Origin: Paenibacillus eucommiae
GTDB taxonomy: Bacteria; Bacillota; Bacilli; Paenibacillales; NBRC-103111
Length of the DNA: 64,000 bases
Assembly (NCBI RefSeq): GCF_017874215.1
Contig: NZ_JAGGLB010000012.1
Location: 124,001 to 188,000, forward strand
Direction of reading: 5' to 3'
This document shows, one piece after another, positions 1-7,750 of this stretch. The notes below the pieces were generated by a model that worked only from the letters and a program-made list of their open reading frames with translations, had not been told where the DNA came from and did no database searches. The position numbers were made by a program, and so were the translations under genes. Numbering within the stretch: position 1 is the first letter of the stretch; every line of letters begins with the position of its first letter.

Positions 1-540
1 TGAAAAACATCACTAACGTGACGGATTGATCTGAAACACTTGCTTTAACGATGAAAAACATCGTTAAGTCAAGCACATGCTCAATTCGAGGAGGCTGGCT
101 GCTTACCAGATAATTACTTCATACTACCTACTACTTCTACTTCTTCTTACCATTTACCCCTACTTATTCCTACTTAGCCCCACTTCTTCCTATTACTCCA
201 ACCAATCCGCACTACTACTTCTTACTACCCCTAACTACTTATTACCATTAATTACTAATAATTATCACTAATTATTACTGTTGATTACTATCACTCCTAC
301 TCCCATATCCCTTCTTTCTCAGTCACGCTCAAACCGATAACGGACTGCCAGCAAAAGTTGCTTTTCTGAGGGAAAGGGATAGTGGCCATATGGAAAAACT
401 GCGCTTCCTTTCTGACTTCCTTGGAGAATAAATGTAATTGAAAGTTGTTCGTTGGGGATTGCTTGCTTGGGGGAGAGCGCAGCTCTGACATGCTCTGGTT
501 TGACGGTTAGCTCGTCCTCAAAACTTGCACTTTCTTATAA
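1..540. repeat. dispersed hairpin-rich intergenic repeat, copy A
   Basis: No gene is supported in positions 1-786. A hairpin with arms TTAACGATG and CATCGTTAA and an A5 loop lies at 45-67, and a degenerate partial one touches the left edge. A pyrimidine-rich CTA/CTT tract fills about 115-300. A conserved block (ACGGACTGCCAGCAAAAG, then GAGGGAAAGGGATAGTGG, then CTTCCTTTCTGAC) lies at 336-434, and a shared 3' end with an AACTT...CTTATAAG core at about 513-540. The same modules recur near 13.1-13.57, 19.3-19.6 and 44.0-44.74 kb. From 590 to 786 only a weak echo of the conserved block (about 617-695) is visible. Confidence 0.7.
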
Positions 541-546
541 GCTCAC

Positions 547-584
547 AAGAAACCCGCCAGCAGGTGCTGACGGGTTTCTTTTTT
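547..584 (+). terminator. intrinsic terminator
   Basis: A GC-rich stem (AAGAAACCCG pairing with CGGGTTTCTT, with AGCA/TGCT inside) is followed by a run of T on the plus strand. It would end a rightward transcript coming from beyond the left edge or from the repeat itself; no plus-strand gene precedes it in the window. Confidence 0.7.
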
Positions 585-786
585 GTCTTTCAGGCCGACA
601 CAAGTGGCATTAACATGTAAACGGACTGTTTTTATTATCTTATCTGTTTAATTATCAAACTCTTCATTACCCTGACTGAAGGGGATAGTGATCACAAAAA
701 AAACTCAGAGCCGGACACACTTTGATACGATAAAGCACTTCATTAGCTATTGGGAGATGAAATGAGATGAAGCGGAGTGAGTGCTT

Positions 787-1701
787 CTAAATCGAATAAG
801 TAAGCGGCTTCGAAAGATTTGTAGAGCTCTCCTTCCGATCAAGAATATGATCGAGAATCAGCTTCTCGAAATGGCTGAAGCCGCTGTCCTTTTCCCGTGG
901 CCGATCGAGTGTTATCGCGATGTCGAGCGCTATTTTCCCGTTCTCGATCAGCACAACGCGGTCGGCGAGGGCAACAGCCTCACTTACGTCATGGGTGACG
1001 AGCACCGCTGTAAACCCTTGCTCCTGCCACAGCTGCTCGATTAACTGCTGCATCTCGATTCGGGTCAGGGCATCGAGCGCACCAAGCGGCTCATCGAGCA
1101 GCAGCAGCCGGGGAGCTCCGGCTAGTGCACGGGCCAAGGCAATACGCTGCCGCTGGCCTCCGGAGAGTACTCCCGGCCACTCCCCGGCGCGCAGCTCCAG
1201 ACCAACCTGGCGCAGCGCCTCCAGCGCTTTGCCCTTGTCACCCGATTTCACGCCGACCTGCACATTGGCGAGTGCTTTCTTCCAGGGCAGCAGGCGTGCG
1301 TCCTGGAACAGCATCCTCGTATCTTCCCTGATGCCTTCGACGACTGTACCATCAGACAGGATGCTCCCTTCCGTCGGTGCATCCAGCCCTGCGATCAGCC
1401 GCAGCAGGGTGCTTTTGCCACAGCCGCTTCGACCGACGATGGCCAGGAATTGGCCAGCCGGAATATTCAGCTTGATGTCCTGGAGCACATCGGTTTTCTC
1501 AAATTTCTTGGCTACGCTTTTTATACTTAATTGTGCCCCTGTTCCTACTCCTACTCTCGCAGCTGATACTCCTGCACTTGCACTTGCAACTGCTCCTACT
1601 CCTATTCCTCCTCCCGCACTTGCACTTGCTCCTGCACTTGCTCCTGCACCTACACCTGCAACTATTCCCGCACCTGCCTGTCCATGCTTCATCCCTTTCA
1701 T
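787..1701 (-). CDS. ssuB: aliphatic sulfonate ABC transporter ATP-binding protein
   Basis: ATPase subunit that powers uptake of alkanesulfonates through the SsuC channel. Visible motifs are Walker A GRSGCGKST (about 90-98), signature LSGGQ (179-183), Walker B LLLLDEP (199-205) and the H-loop LVTHD. It is the last gene of ssuADCB, starting 11 bases after the ssuC stop. The odd part is an N-terminal Ala/Gly/Ser/Val repeat of about 45 residues before the normal ABC domain begins near residue 57. The start at 1701 has a GGGGGGAG ribosome site 4 bases upstream and no better start was seen after the repeat, so the repeat is probably translated. Nitrate/taurine (TauB) ATPases are close relatives; the neighbouring ssuD decides the assignment. 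Confidence 0.9.
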   Translation of the reverse strand: MKGMKHGQAGAGIVAGVGAGASAGASASAGGGIGVGAVASASAGVSAARVGVGTGAQLSIKSVAKKFEKTDVLQDIKLNIPAGQFLAIVGRSGCGKSTLLRLIAGLDAPTEGSILSDGTVVEGIREDTRMLFQDARLLPWKKALANVQVGVKSGDKGKALEALRQVGLELRAGEWPGVLSGGQRQRIALARALAGAPRLLLLDEPLGALDALTRIEMQQLIEQLWQEQGFTAVLVTHDVSEAVALADRVVLIENGKIALDIAITLDRPREKDSGFSHFEKLILDHILDRKESSTNLSKPLTYSI

Positions 1702-1712
1702 CCATCTCCCCC

Positions 1713-2495
1713 CTATCTTTTATAGTAACTAGGATGCCACTGCAGCAGCAGACGTTCAAGCAGCTTGGCTGCAAGATCGGACAGCTTGCCGAGCAAGGCA
1801 TACACGATAATTGACAATACCACAACATCCATGCGCATAAACTCCCGGGCATTCATGGCCATATAGCCAATGCCTGAGTCAGCCGAAATCGTTTCTGATA
1901 CGATCAGCGTCAGCCACATAAAACCAAGAGCATAGCGAACGCCAACCAGAATGGAGGACAAAGCTCCAGGAAGAATAACGTGCCAGTAAAGAGCTGCTCC
2001 TCTCAAACCGTATACTTTTGCCATTTCAATCAAGCCTGGATCAATGGAACGGATGCCATGCAGCGTATTCAGATAAATCGGGAAGAAAACACCAAGCACA
2101 ACCAGAAAAATTTTCGCCTCTTCACCGATTCCGAACCAAAGAATAACTAACGGAATAAGCGCCAGGTGGGGAATATTCCGGATCATTTGAATCGAGCTGT
2201 CCAGCAGGCTGTCTGCAATGCGGAATACACCATTCAGGATGCCCAGCACAAATCCAATCCCCCCGCCAATCGCAAATCCGATAAACGCCCGCTGTGCACT
2301 GCTGCCAATATAGCGAAACAAATCCCCCGATTTCGTCAAGGAAATAGCTGCTTTCAATACCTGCAGGGGGGTAGGCAAAATGCGGGTTGAAAGAACCCCA
2401 TACTGGCCTAGTAACTGCCAAGATACAATAAACAGCACCGGTATGATCCATGGTGTCACGCCGGACTGACTCAATTTTCTAAAAAAAACACGCAT
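1713..2495 (-). CDS. ssuC: aliphatic sulfonate ABC transporter permease
   Basis: Integral-membrane subunit of the sulfonate importer, 260 aa with about six hydrophobic helices. It has the permease loop typical of the SsuC/TauC family (EMAKVYGLRGAALYWHVILPG, an EAA-type loop contacting the ATPase, around residues 160-180). I chose the ATG at 2495 because AAGGAG sits 6 bases upstream; a longer frame opens at 2522 and would overlap the end of ssuD without a good ribosome site. It is translated between ssuD and ssuB in one operon. Confidence 0.9.
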   Translation of the reverse strand: MRVFFRKLSQSGVTPWIIPVLFIVSWQLLGQYGVLSTRILPTPLQVLKAAISLTKSGDLFRYIGSSAQRAFIGFAIGGGIGFVLGILNGVFRIADSLLDSSIQMIRNIPHLALIPLVILWFGIGEEAKIFLVVLGVFFPIYLNTLHGIRSIDPGLIEMAKVYGLRGAALYWHVILPGALSSILVGVRYALGFMWLTLIVSETISADSGIGYMAMNAREFMRMDVVVLSIIVYALLGKLSDLAAKLLERLLLQWHPSYYKR

Positions 2496-2511
2496 AATTG
2501 ACTCCTTCCGC

Positions 2512-3651
2512 TTAACCGCCATTGTCCGTTTTGGTGCGCAAGCTGTAAGCGACTATTTCGCCAGATGGAGCTGCCGCTTGCTTAAAGCCTGCTGGTATCA
2601 CCCGCTCCGGCAGGTGTGGAAACAGCAGCTCAGCTGCCCGGTAAACTTCCTCCAGATGCGGATAACCGGATAAAATAAACGTTTCAATTCCCAGCTCCGC
2701 GTATTCTTGCATTCGTGCTGCGACAGATTGGGGGGCCCCCACCAAAGCGGTCCCCGCCCCTCCACGCACCAGCCCGATTCCTGCCCACAGGTTCGGACTG
2801 ATGATCAGAGAGGATCTATCTCCCTGATGCAGCTGGGCCATTCTTTTCTGTCCTTCGGAATCATAGCCGGCCAGTATTTGTTGAGCTGCAGCAATCGTCG
2901 CATCATCCACATAACGGATCAGGTCATCGGCGGCCTTCCAAGCCTCCTCTTCGGTTTCACGGACAATGACATGCAGCCTTATTCCGAATTTGACCGTTCT
3001 TCCCCGCTCTGCGGCGAGTTTTCTGATGCCCTCGATTTTACGGGCAACATCGCCGGGAGGCTCTCCCCAGGTTAAGTATACGTCGATATGATCGGCGGCA
3101 ATTTGCTGGGCTGCCGGTGAAGAGCCTCCGAAATACAAGGGCGGGTAAGGCTTCTGCAAAGCCGGGAACAGAACCTCTCCAGCCTTCGTCTGCAAATAGC
3201 GGCCTTCATAGGTAACTTCTTCCCCGCTCATAAGCCTGCGCCATATGTGCAGAAACTCATCCGTCTGCTCATATCTCTCATCATGGGCGAGAAACATGCC
3301 GTCGCCAGCAAGCTCATGCGGATCGCCGCCTGTCACCACATTGACCAGCAGCCTGCCCTCTGACAACCGGTCGAAGGTTGAAGCCATTCTGGCTGCTGCT
3401 GTCGGCGACATAAGCCCTGGCCGGATAGCGACCAGAAACTTCAGCCTCTTCGTGGCTGGGATTAAGGAGGAAGCCGTAACCCAGGCATCCTCACAAGCTT
3501 TACCGGTAGGAACGAGCACTCCATTGTAGCCCAGTTGATCTGCGGCTTGGGCGATTTGGCGGATGTAGCTGTAATCGACGGTTCTTGCTCCTGTGGACGT
3601 TCCCAAATATCGGCCATCGCCATGTGAAGGAATAAACCAGAATAATTCCAT
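2512..3651 (-). CDS. ssuD: FMNH2-dependent alkanesulfonate monooxygenase
   Basis: Cleaves C1 and longer alkanesulfonates to an aldehyde and sulfite using reduced FMN and oxygen, releasing sulfur in the cytoplasm. The 379-aa length matches the family (about 380). Conserved residues line up with the E. coli enzyme: Cys53 in GKACEDAW, and Arg225 and His227 in GIRLHVIV (Arg226/His228 in E. coli numbering). A GAGGAG site precedes the ATG at 3651. No flavin reductase (ssuE) is present in the window, so FMNH2 must come from elsewhere. The luciferase-like monooxygenase at the right edge is a distant relative with a different likely substrate. Confidence 0.95.
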   Translation of the reverse strand: MELFWFIPSHGDGRYLGTSTGARTVDYSYIRQIAQAADQLGYNGVLVPTGKACEDAWVTASSLIPATKRLKFLVAIRPGLMSPTAAARMASTFDRLSEGRLLVNVVTGGDPHELAGDGMFLAHDERYEQTDEFLHIWRRLMSGEEVTYEGRYLQTKAGEVLFPALQKPYPPLYFGGSSPAAQQIAADHIDVYLTWGEPPGDVARKIEGIRKLAAERGRTVKFGIRLHVIVRETEEEAWKAADDLIRYVDDATIAAAQQILAGYDSEGQKRMAQLHQGDRSSLIISPNLWAGIGLVRGGAGTALVGAPQSVAARMQEYAELGIETFILSGYPHLEEVYRAAELLFPHLPERVIPAGFKQAAAPSGEIVAYSLRTKTDNGG

Positions 3652-3686
3652 TGTAATCTCCTCAATCCTGTTGTAGGGTATTAGGT

Positions 3687-4712
3687 CTATTTTTTAATAA
3701 CAGCGTCACTTACCTGGATTGCGTTTGGAATCAGGCCAAGTTTCAGGAAGGCATCAGCAATTTTTTGCTGCTCGGCAATAGTGGCATCACTAATCCGTTC
3801 AATCCCAAATCCGCGGTGCGATAAGGCTTTTTCTAAAGAAGGAACATCAATTCCGAGCGCCGGGGACAGCAGCTTAGCTACTTCTGGTAAATTGTCCTTT
3901 GCCCACTTATCTGTTTCCCCTAATTGATCTAATATCCCGTCTATGGCATCAGCATGCTTTTCGGCAAAGGTGCGGGATGCCAAGTAAAATTCATAATTTT
4001 TCACCAGACCTTCACCGTCTGCCAACACGCGCGCTTTAGTAGCTGTTTGTGCTGCTGAATAGAATGGCTCCCAGATTACCCATCCATCTACATTTCCACT
4101 CTCGAACGCGGCTCTGGCATCAGCAGGTGGAAGGAAGGTTACCTTTACATCCTCATAAGCCACTCCTTCCTTCTCCAAAAGCTTCACTAACAAATAATGC
4201 ACATTGGACCCTTTATTCAAGGCAATTTTCTTCCCCTTCAAATCTGCAATCTTCTGAATGGAGGAGTTTTCTGGTACAAGCAAGCTTTCAGCTTTCGGAC
4301 TTTGCGGTGAGTGTCCCAAGTATACAAGTGGCGTTCCCGCAGCCTGGGCAAAAATAGGAGGCGCCTCGCCGGTATGGCCAACATCAATACTGCCCACATT
4401 CATCGCTTCCAGCAGCTGCGGCCCGCCCGGGAACTCCGTCCATTCCACACGGTAACCGATTTTCTCCAATCTTTCTTCCAGTCCACCGTGCTCTTTCATA
4501 ATGTTAACCGAAGCGTATTTCTGGTATCCGATGCGTACTACCCCTTGGTCTTTTTTCCCCTTCGTATCTGCAGTCGCCGTATTCGCTGGCTTGGAATCAG
4601 AGGAGCTGCAAGCTGATAACGTCAGCATCGCCACAGCCAATAACACCAACAATGCTCCATGCAAAAAGCCCTTCTTTTTAAACGCCTCATTCCTTCTACT
4701 CATCTCTTTCAC
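3687..4712 (-). CDS. ssuA: sulfonate ABC transporter substrate-binding lipoprotein
   Basis: Extracellular binding protein that captures alkanesulfonates for SsuBC. It has a signal peptide with lipobox LSAC (Cys35), then an NMT1/SsuA-type domain with the family features VRIGYQK near the start and VIWEPF in the second lobe. It is first in the operon, with ssuD 35 bases downstream. The start could be GTG 4712 or ATG 4703; GAAGGGG lies 2 and 11 bases upstream of them respectively, so neither is clean. A promoter-like TTGACA (4812-4807) with GATAAT or TAATTT (4791-4784) lies upstream. Confidence 0.9.
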   Translation of the reverse strand: MKEMSRRNEAFKKKGFLHGALLVLLAVAMLTLSACSSSDSKPANTATADTKGKKDQGVVRIGYQKYASVNIMKEHGGLEERLEKIGYRVEWTEFPGGPQLLEAMNVGSIDVGHTGEAPPIFAQAAGTPLVYLGHSPQSPKAESLLVPENSSIQKIADLKGKKIALNKGSNVHYLLVKLLEKEGVAYEDVKVTFLPPADARAAFESGNVDGWVIWEPFYSAAQTATKARVLADGEGLVKNYEFYLASRTFAEKHADAIDGILDQLGETDKWAKDNLPEVAKLLSPALGIDVPSLEKALSHRGFGIERISDATIAEQQKIADAFLKLGLIPNAIQVSDAVIKK

Positions 4713-4742
4713 TACCCCTTCAGTATAATCAGATTTTATAAA

Positions 4743-4973
4743 GCCAATAATTCCTAGTTATTTACTGAGCTTTAATATTATCGAAATTATCACCTCCTCC
4801 ACTTAATGTCAATCATTTGAATAAATTTGAGTGGCTATGAGCAGGAATGAGGAGTTTACCCATCTATATCCATTTTTTATTTCAATTCCTAATTGAACTC
4901 TGCAGCTATTTCGTATAAAATATGAATATATATAAATCCAATGTGATTAATCGGAATTATAACGGAACGGCAG
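4743..4973. promoter_or_regulatory. divergent ssuA / HTH-fusion control region with GGAATT motifs
   Basis: This gap holds three related motifs: ACTAGGAATTATT (minus, 4746-4758), ATTAGGAATTGAA inside the perfect palindrome TTCAATT-CCT-AATTGAA (4881-4897), and TTAATCGGAATTATAA (plus, 4947-4962). They resemble the GGAATT core of published CymR sites for sulfur control, but that match is from memory and unscored. For the plus gene, TTGAAC (4893-4898) and TATAAA (4914-4919) could form a promoter overlapped by the palindrome. For ssuA, TTGACA lies at 4812-4807 on the minus strand. A GGAGGAGGTGATA stretch (minus, about 4800-4788) looks like a ribosome site with no start codon after it. Confidence 0.5.
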
Positions 4974-4982
4974 GTGATTTTG

Positions 4983-6185
4983 GTGCAAAATCAGCGGTTA
5001 GATTTGTTAACCTTACAAGAAGCAATGGATATGCTGGGTGTTAGCCGGGCGACCATCGACCGTTGGCGCAAGGATAAGCAGCTGCCCTTTATTAAAATAG
5101 GAAAAGAAATTTTGCTGGAAAAACAGAAGCTGAATGCCTGGATCCAGCTCCACTCCCATGCCGGCCCACATCCCAAGCAGCCTAAGGAAATGTCCGATTC
5201 TGATCGTATTGTTTCAGTCGGGTATCAAAGCGGCGCTGCCTTACTATGGAGTCCCTTAATTATAAAAAAGCTGGGTCTTTTCGAAGAGGAATTACAACGC
5301 ATGTGCCCTTCAGCCCAATACCAGGTACGCTGGGTGAATTCACCTAACGGCATTGAACTCGTGGAGGGGCTTATTGCCGGGCGTGTGCATATTGCGTCTT
5401 TAGGCGACTACCCGATGATCGCCTGCCAGACACTCAGCCAGATTTTGCCCAATTTCAAACCGACCTTTTTGGCTTTTGACGGAAAAACAAGCCATGGTGG
5501 CGGCATCTCATTAGTAGTCCCCTCAAGCAGTCCGTTTCAGCGTATAGAGGATCTGGCGGAGAGCACGATTTCCATCGTTGCAAATTCTAGTGCATCCTGC
5601 AGACTCGGTGAAATGATGAGTTCCTTCGGGCTGGATCAGGAGCCTGTCATTCATAGAAGAATGGGTGAATGTCTGAACGGTATTGTTGAGGGCAGCATCG
5701 GGGCCAGTGTTTTGTGGGAGCCGTATTTAAGCTGGGTACAATGGCTGGGCAAAGGTATTCCGATAGGCAGCGAAGCTGCGGGAGGAGATTATTTAACCGG
5801 ACTTATGGCCGATGAACAATGGCTGCTAAGAAATGAAGTCGTCATGATTGCCTATATGAAGGCCCATTTGAGGGCGCATGACCTGATTCGCCGCGCTCCC
5901 CTCAGGGCTGCTGAAATGATTCACGAGGCCAGCGGCTTTCCGATGCAGGTCGTTACCTCCGTGCTGTCGCAAATTCGCTGGGATGCCTCCCTGTACAGCC
6001 GGGATTTGCAAACGCTCGCCAACATGAAATTCCAGGGGGCCGAGCGCCTTCCTGGACATCAACGCAAATATGATGGCTTCGCTGTTCAGGAGCAATATTT
6101 GCTTCATGCCGTGGAGGCACTCAAGCTCCCCGTCCTTCCCGACTCGCCGCTGCCAGGTGAGTGGTCCCCCGAAATGATTTATTGA
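4983..6185 (+). CDS. HTH (excisionase-type) protein fused to SsuA/THI5-like binding domain
   Basis: Residues 8-47 form a MerR/excisionase-type helix-turn-helix (LTLQEAMDMLGVSRATIDRW). From about residue 75 the rest resembles a sulfonate/NMT1-type periplasmic binding protein: VGYQSGAA, a GDYP segment and VLWEPYLSW parallel VRIGYQK and VIWEPF of the neighbouring SsuA. No signal peptide is present, so the ligand-binding fold should be cytoplasmic. This suggests a one-component regulator sensing a sulfonate or a thiamine pyrimidine. It is divergent from ssuA, and the thiamine riboswitch promoter begins at its stop codon, so context supports either ligand. The GTG at 4983 is preferred because AGGTGAT lies just upstream; GTG 4974 is the alternative. 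Confidence 0.75.
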   Translation: MQNQRLDLLTLQEAMDMLGVSRATIDRWRKDKQLPFIKIGKEILLEKQKLNAWIQLHSHAGPHPKQPKEMSDSDRIVSVGYQSGAALLWSPLIIKKLGLFEEELQRMCPSAQYQVRWVNSPNGIELVEGLIAGRVHIASLGDYPMIACQTLSQILPNFKPTFLAFDGKTSHGGGISLVVPSSSPFQRIEDLAESTISIVANSSASCRLGEMMSSFGLDQEPVIHRRMGECLNGIVEGSIGASVLWEPYLSWVQWLGKGIPIGSEAAGGDYLTGLMADEQWLLRNEVVMIAYMKAHLRAHDLIRRAPLRAAEMIHEASGFPMQVVTSVLSQIRWDASLYSRDLQTLANMKFQGAERLPGHQRKYDGFAVQEQYLLHAVEALKLPVLPDSPLPGEWSPEMIY

Positions 6186-6210
6186 CAAAATCAAACTTTA
6201 CCCGTATCTT
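6182..6210 (+). promoter_or_regulatory. promoter of thiamine operon
   Basis: TTGACA (6182-6187), a 17-base spacer and TATCTT (6205-6210) make a near-consensus vegetative promoter. The -35 box overlaps the stop codon of the upstream fusion gene. The TPP aptamer starts about 20 bases after the -10 box. Confidence 0.8.
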
Positions 6211-6230
6211 AATACTTAATTGAATAAGAA

Positions 6231-6322
6231 ACCCACTAGGGGAGCCTAAATAGGCTGAGACGAGGAAAGTGATCCTTGGACCCTTGAACCTGATCTGGAT
6301 CATACCAGCGTAGGAAAGTGGA
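6231..6322 (+). ncRNA. TPP (thiamine pyrophosphate) riboswitch
   Basis: It carries the conserved THI-box blocks in order: ACTAGGGGAGCC (6235-6246), GGCTGAGACGAGG, GACCCTTGAACCTGATCTGG (about 6279-6298), and CATACCAGCGTAGGAAAGTGG. Binding of thiamine pyrophosphate is expected to fold the aptamer and favour the terminator just downstream, shutting off the operon when the vitamin is plentiful. Confidence 0.97.
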
Positions 6323-6363
6323 GACGGACTCTTTCGTATATTCGGCGTTCACCGATAGATGAT

Positions 6364-6394
6364 AAAGCCGCTCCATTGTGGAGCGGCTTTTTTT
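6364..6394 (+). terminator. riboswitch expression-platform terminator
   Basis: AAGCCGCTCC pairs with GGAGCGGCTT around a short loop and is followed by a run of eight T. It sits between the TPP aptamer and the tenA ribosome site, the usual position for transcription attenuation. Confidence 0.92.
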
Positions 6395-6435
6395 TGCGCA
6401 CACTTATTCAAACACATACAAGGAGGAATTTTGTT

Positions 6436-7152
6436 ATGAGTTTGAGTTTGAATTCGAGCTTTAGCCGGCAGCTGCGTCAAGAGGCAGACCCTATTTTCAA
6501 TGCAATATACGAACACCCGTTTGTACAAGGAATTGCCAAGGGTACTTTGGGCAGGGAGCAGCTGATTCATTATGTCAAACAAGATTTTGAATATTTGAAT
6601 GCCTATATGCGGGTTTACGGCTTGGGCATTTCCAAATGTACTGACCGCCAGGATATCGCCATGTTCAACGATAAAATCGGCTTTATTTTAAACAGCGAGG
6701 TGCATCCACACCACAATTTTTGCCGGGTCGCCGGTGTCAGCTATGAAGAGCTTCAAGGCTACCCGCTCGCTCCCACAGCCCAGCATTACACCAAACATAT
6801 GCTATCCGTTGCCGCACAAGGTACATTAGGAGAAATCTTCGCTGTCCTGCTGCCTTGCCCCTGGACCTACATGGAATCGGCAGCAAGAATCATCCGCGAT
6901 GTGCAGCCAGGTTTAGATCATCCTTTCTATGAGTGGATCCGGTTTTATGGCGATACTTTGATTCAACCGCGGATGCAATTGCTTTGCGATCGGCTCGATG
7001 AATGGGCAGTAACGGCTTCCCCACAGGAAAAGGAGCGTATGAGGGAGCATTTTCTTATTAGCAGCCAATTGGAATATAAGTTTTTTGATATGGCCTATAC
7101 GCTTCAGGACTGGCCTGTGCAAGTGCTTGGAGGGGAACCTGTTGAGCACTAA
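6436..7152 (+). CDS. tenA: aminopyrimidine aminohydrolase (thiaminase II)
   Basis: Hydrolyses amino-HMP, a thiamine breakdown product, to HMP for salvage, and can also split thiamine. The 238-aa protein has the TenA fold signature, with catalytic Cys141 in LLPCPWTY (Cys135 in B. subtilis), Asp50 in VKQDFEYLNAY and the late Glu in SSQLEYKFFDMAY. The ATG at 6436 follows AGGAGGAATT; a longer frame would start inside the riboswitch terminator and is rejected. It is first in the operon and overlaps the start of ykoE by 11 bases. Confidence 0.95.
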   Translation: MSLSLNSSFSRQLRQEADPIFNAIYEHPFVQGIAKGTLGREQLIHYVKQDFEYLNAYMRVYGLGISKCTDRQDIAMFNDKIGFILNSEVHPHHNFCRVAGVSYEELQGYPLAPTAQHYTKHMLSVAAQGTLGEIFAVLLPCPWTYMESAARIIRDVQPGLDHPFYEWIRFYGDTLIQPRMQLLCDRLDEWAVTASPQEKERMREHFLISSQLEYKFFDMAYTLQDWPVQVLGGEPVEH

Positions 7153-7750
7153 GAAAAAAGCTCTAAACCTGCGGGAAATTGTAGTAATGGCTTCCATCTC
7201 CGTTGGATTCGGTGTCTTGTACTTACTTTGGATTTTTTTCGGGCAATTTATAAAAGGAGTTTTGGGGCCGGTCGCTTGGGGCGGGATAGCAGGATTATGG
7301 GTTATGGCTCCTATCGTTTGTGCTTATATTATTCGCAAGCCTGGCGTAGCCTTGATCGCGGAATTAGTCGCAGCCGGAACAGAAATTATGGTCGGTTCGG
7401 TCAGTGCCGGAACGGTGTTGATCCTCGGCTTCACCCAGGGCCTGGGTGTTGAAATTGCATTAGCGCTTTTCCTCTGGCGCAGCTATCGTCTGCCTGTGTT
7501 GATGCTGGCGGGAATACTCGGCATGGTCGCCAACTTCCTGACGATTTATGTTTTGTATGGCTACAGCCAGTACAACCTCGCCATTACCCTGCTGATGCTG
7601 GCAGCTATGCTGGTCAGCGGTGCGCTGCTGGGCGGCTGGGGCAGCAAAAGCATCGCTGATGCGCTTGGCCGCACGGGTGTATTAAACAATTTCGCCCTGG
7701 GCAGGCTGCTTCGTGAAAAGCAGCATGGACAGTCCGTTGATCCAAGCTAG
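7142..7750 (+). CDS. ykoE: ECF transporter S component for thiamine precursor (HMP)
   Basis: Membrane substrate-binding subunit of the YkoEDC energy-coupling-factor importer, thought to take up the hydroxymethylpyrimidine part of thiamine. The 202-aa protein begins LREIVVMASISVGFGVLYLLWIFFG-like, typical of YkoE, and has about five or six hydrophobic helices. I chose TTG 7142 because GGAGGGG (7129-7135) lies 6 bases upstream; the only in-frame ATG further upstream is deep within tenA. The end overlaps the start of ykoD. The riboswitch places it under TPP control. Confidence 0.9.
   Translation: MSTKKKALNLREIVVMASISVGFGVLYLLWIFFGQFIKGVLGPVAWGGIAGLWVMAPIVCAYIIRKPGVALIAELVAAGTEIMVGSVSAGTVLILGFTQGLGVEIALALFLWRSYRLPVLMLAGILGMVANFLTIYVLYGYSQYNLAITLLMLAAMLVSGALLGGWGSKSIADALGRTGVLNNFALGRLLREKQHGQSVDPS

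Noticed and set aside
77..271. 64-aa Leu/Tyr-rich frame
   Set aside because: It is the translation of the pyrimidine-rich tract in repeat copy A and has no ribosome site.
920..1732. 270-aa open frame on the plus strand across ssuB
   Set aside because: It is antisense to a clear ABC ATPase, is Ser/Pro/Ala-rich as expected from the reverse complement, and has no ribosome site.
4780..4800. Small leader gene after the GGAGGAGGTGATA stretch upstream of ssuA
   Set aside because: No ATG, GTG or TTG follows at a usable distance, so no coding region can be supported.
6376..6435. Longer start for tenA
   Set aside because: It would begin inside the riboswitch terminator stem; the ATG at 6436 has AGGAGG.
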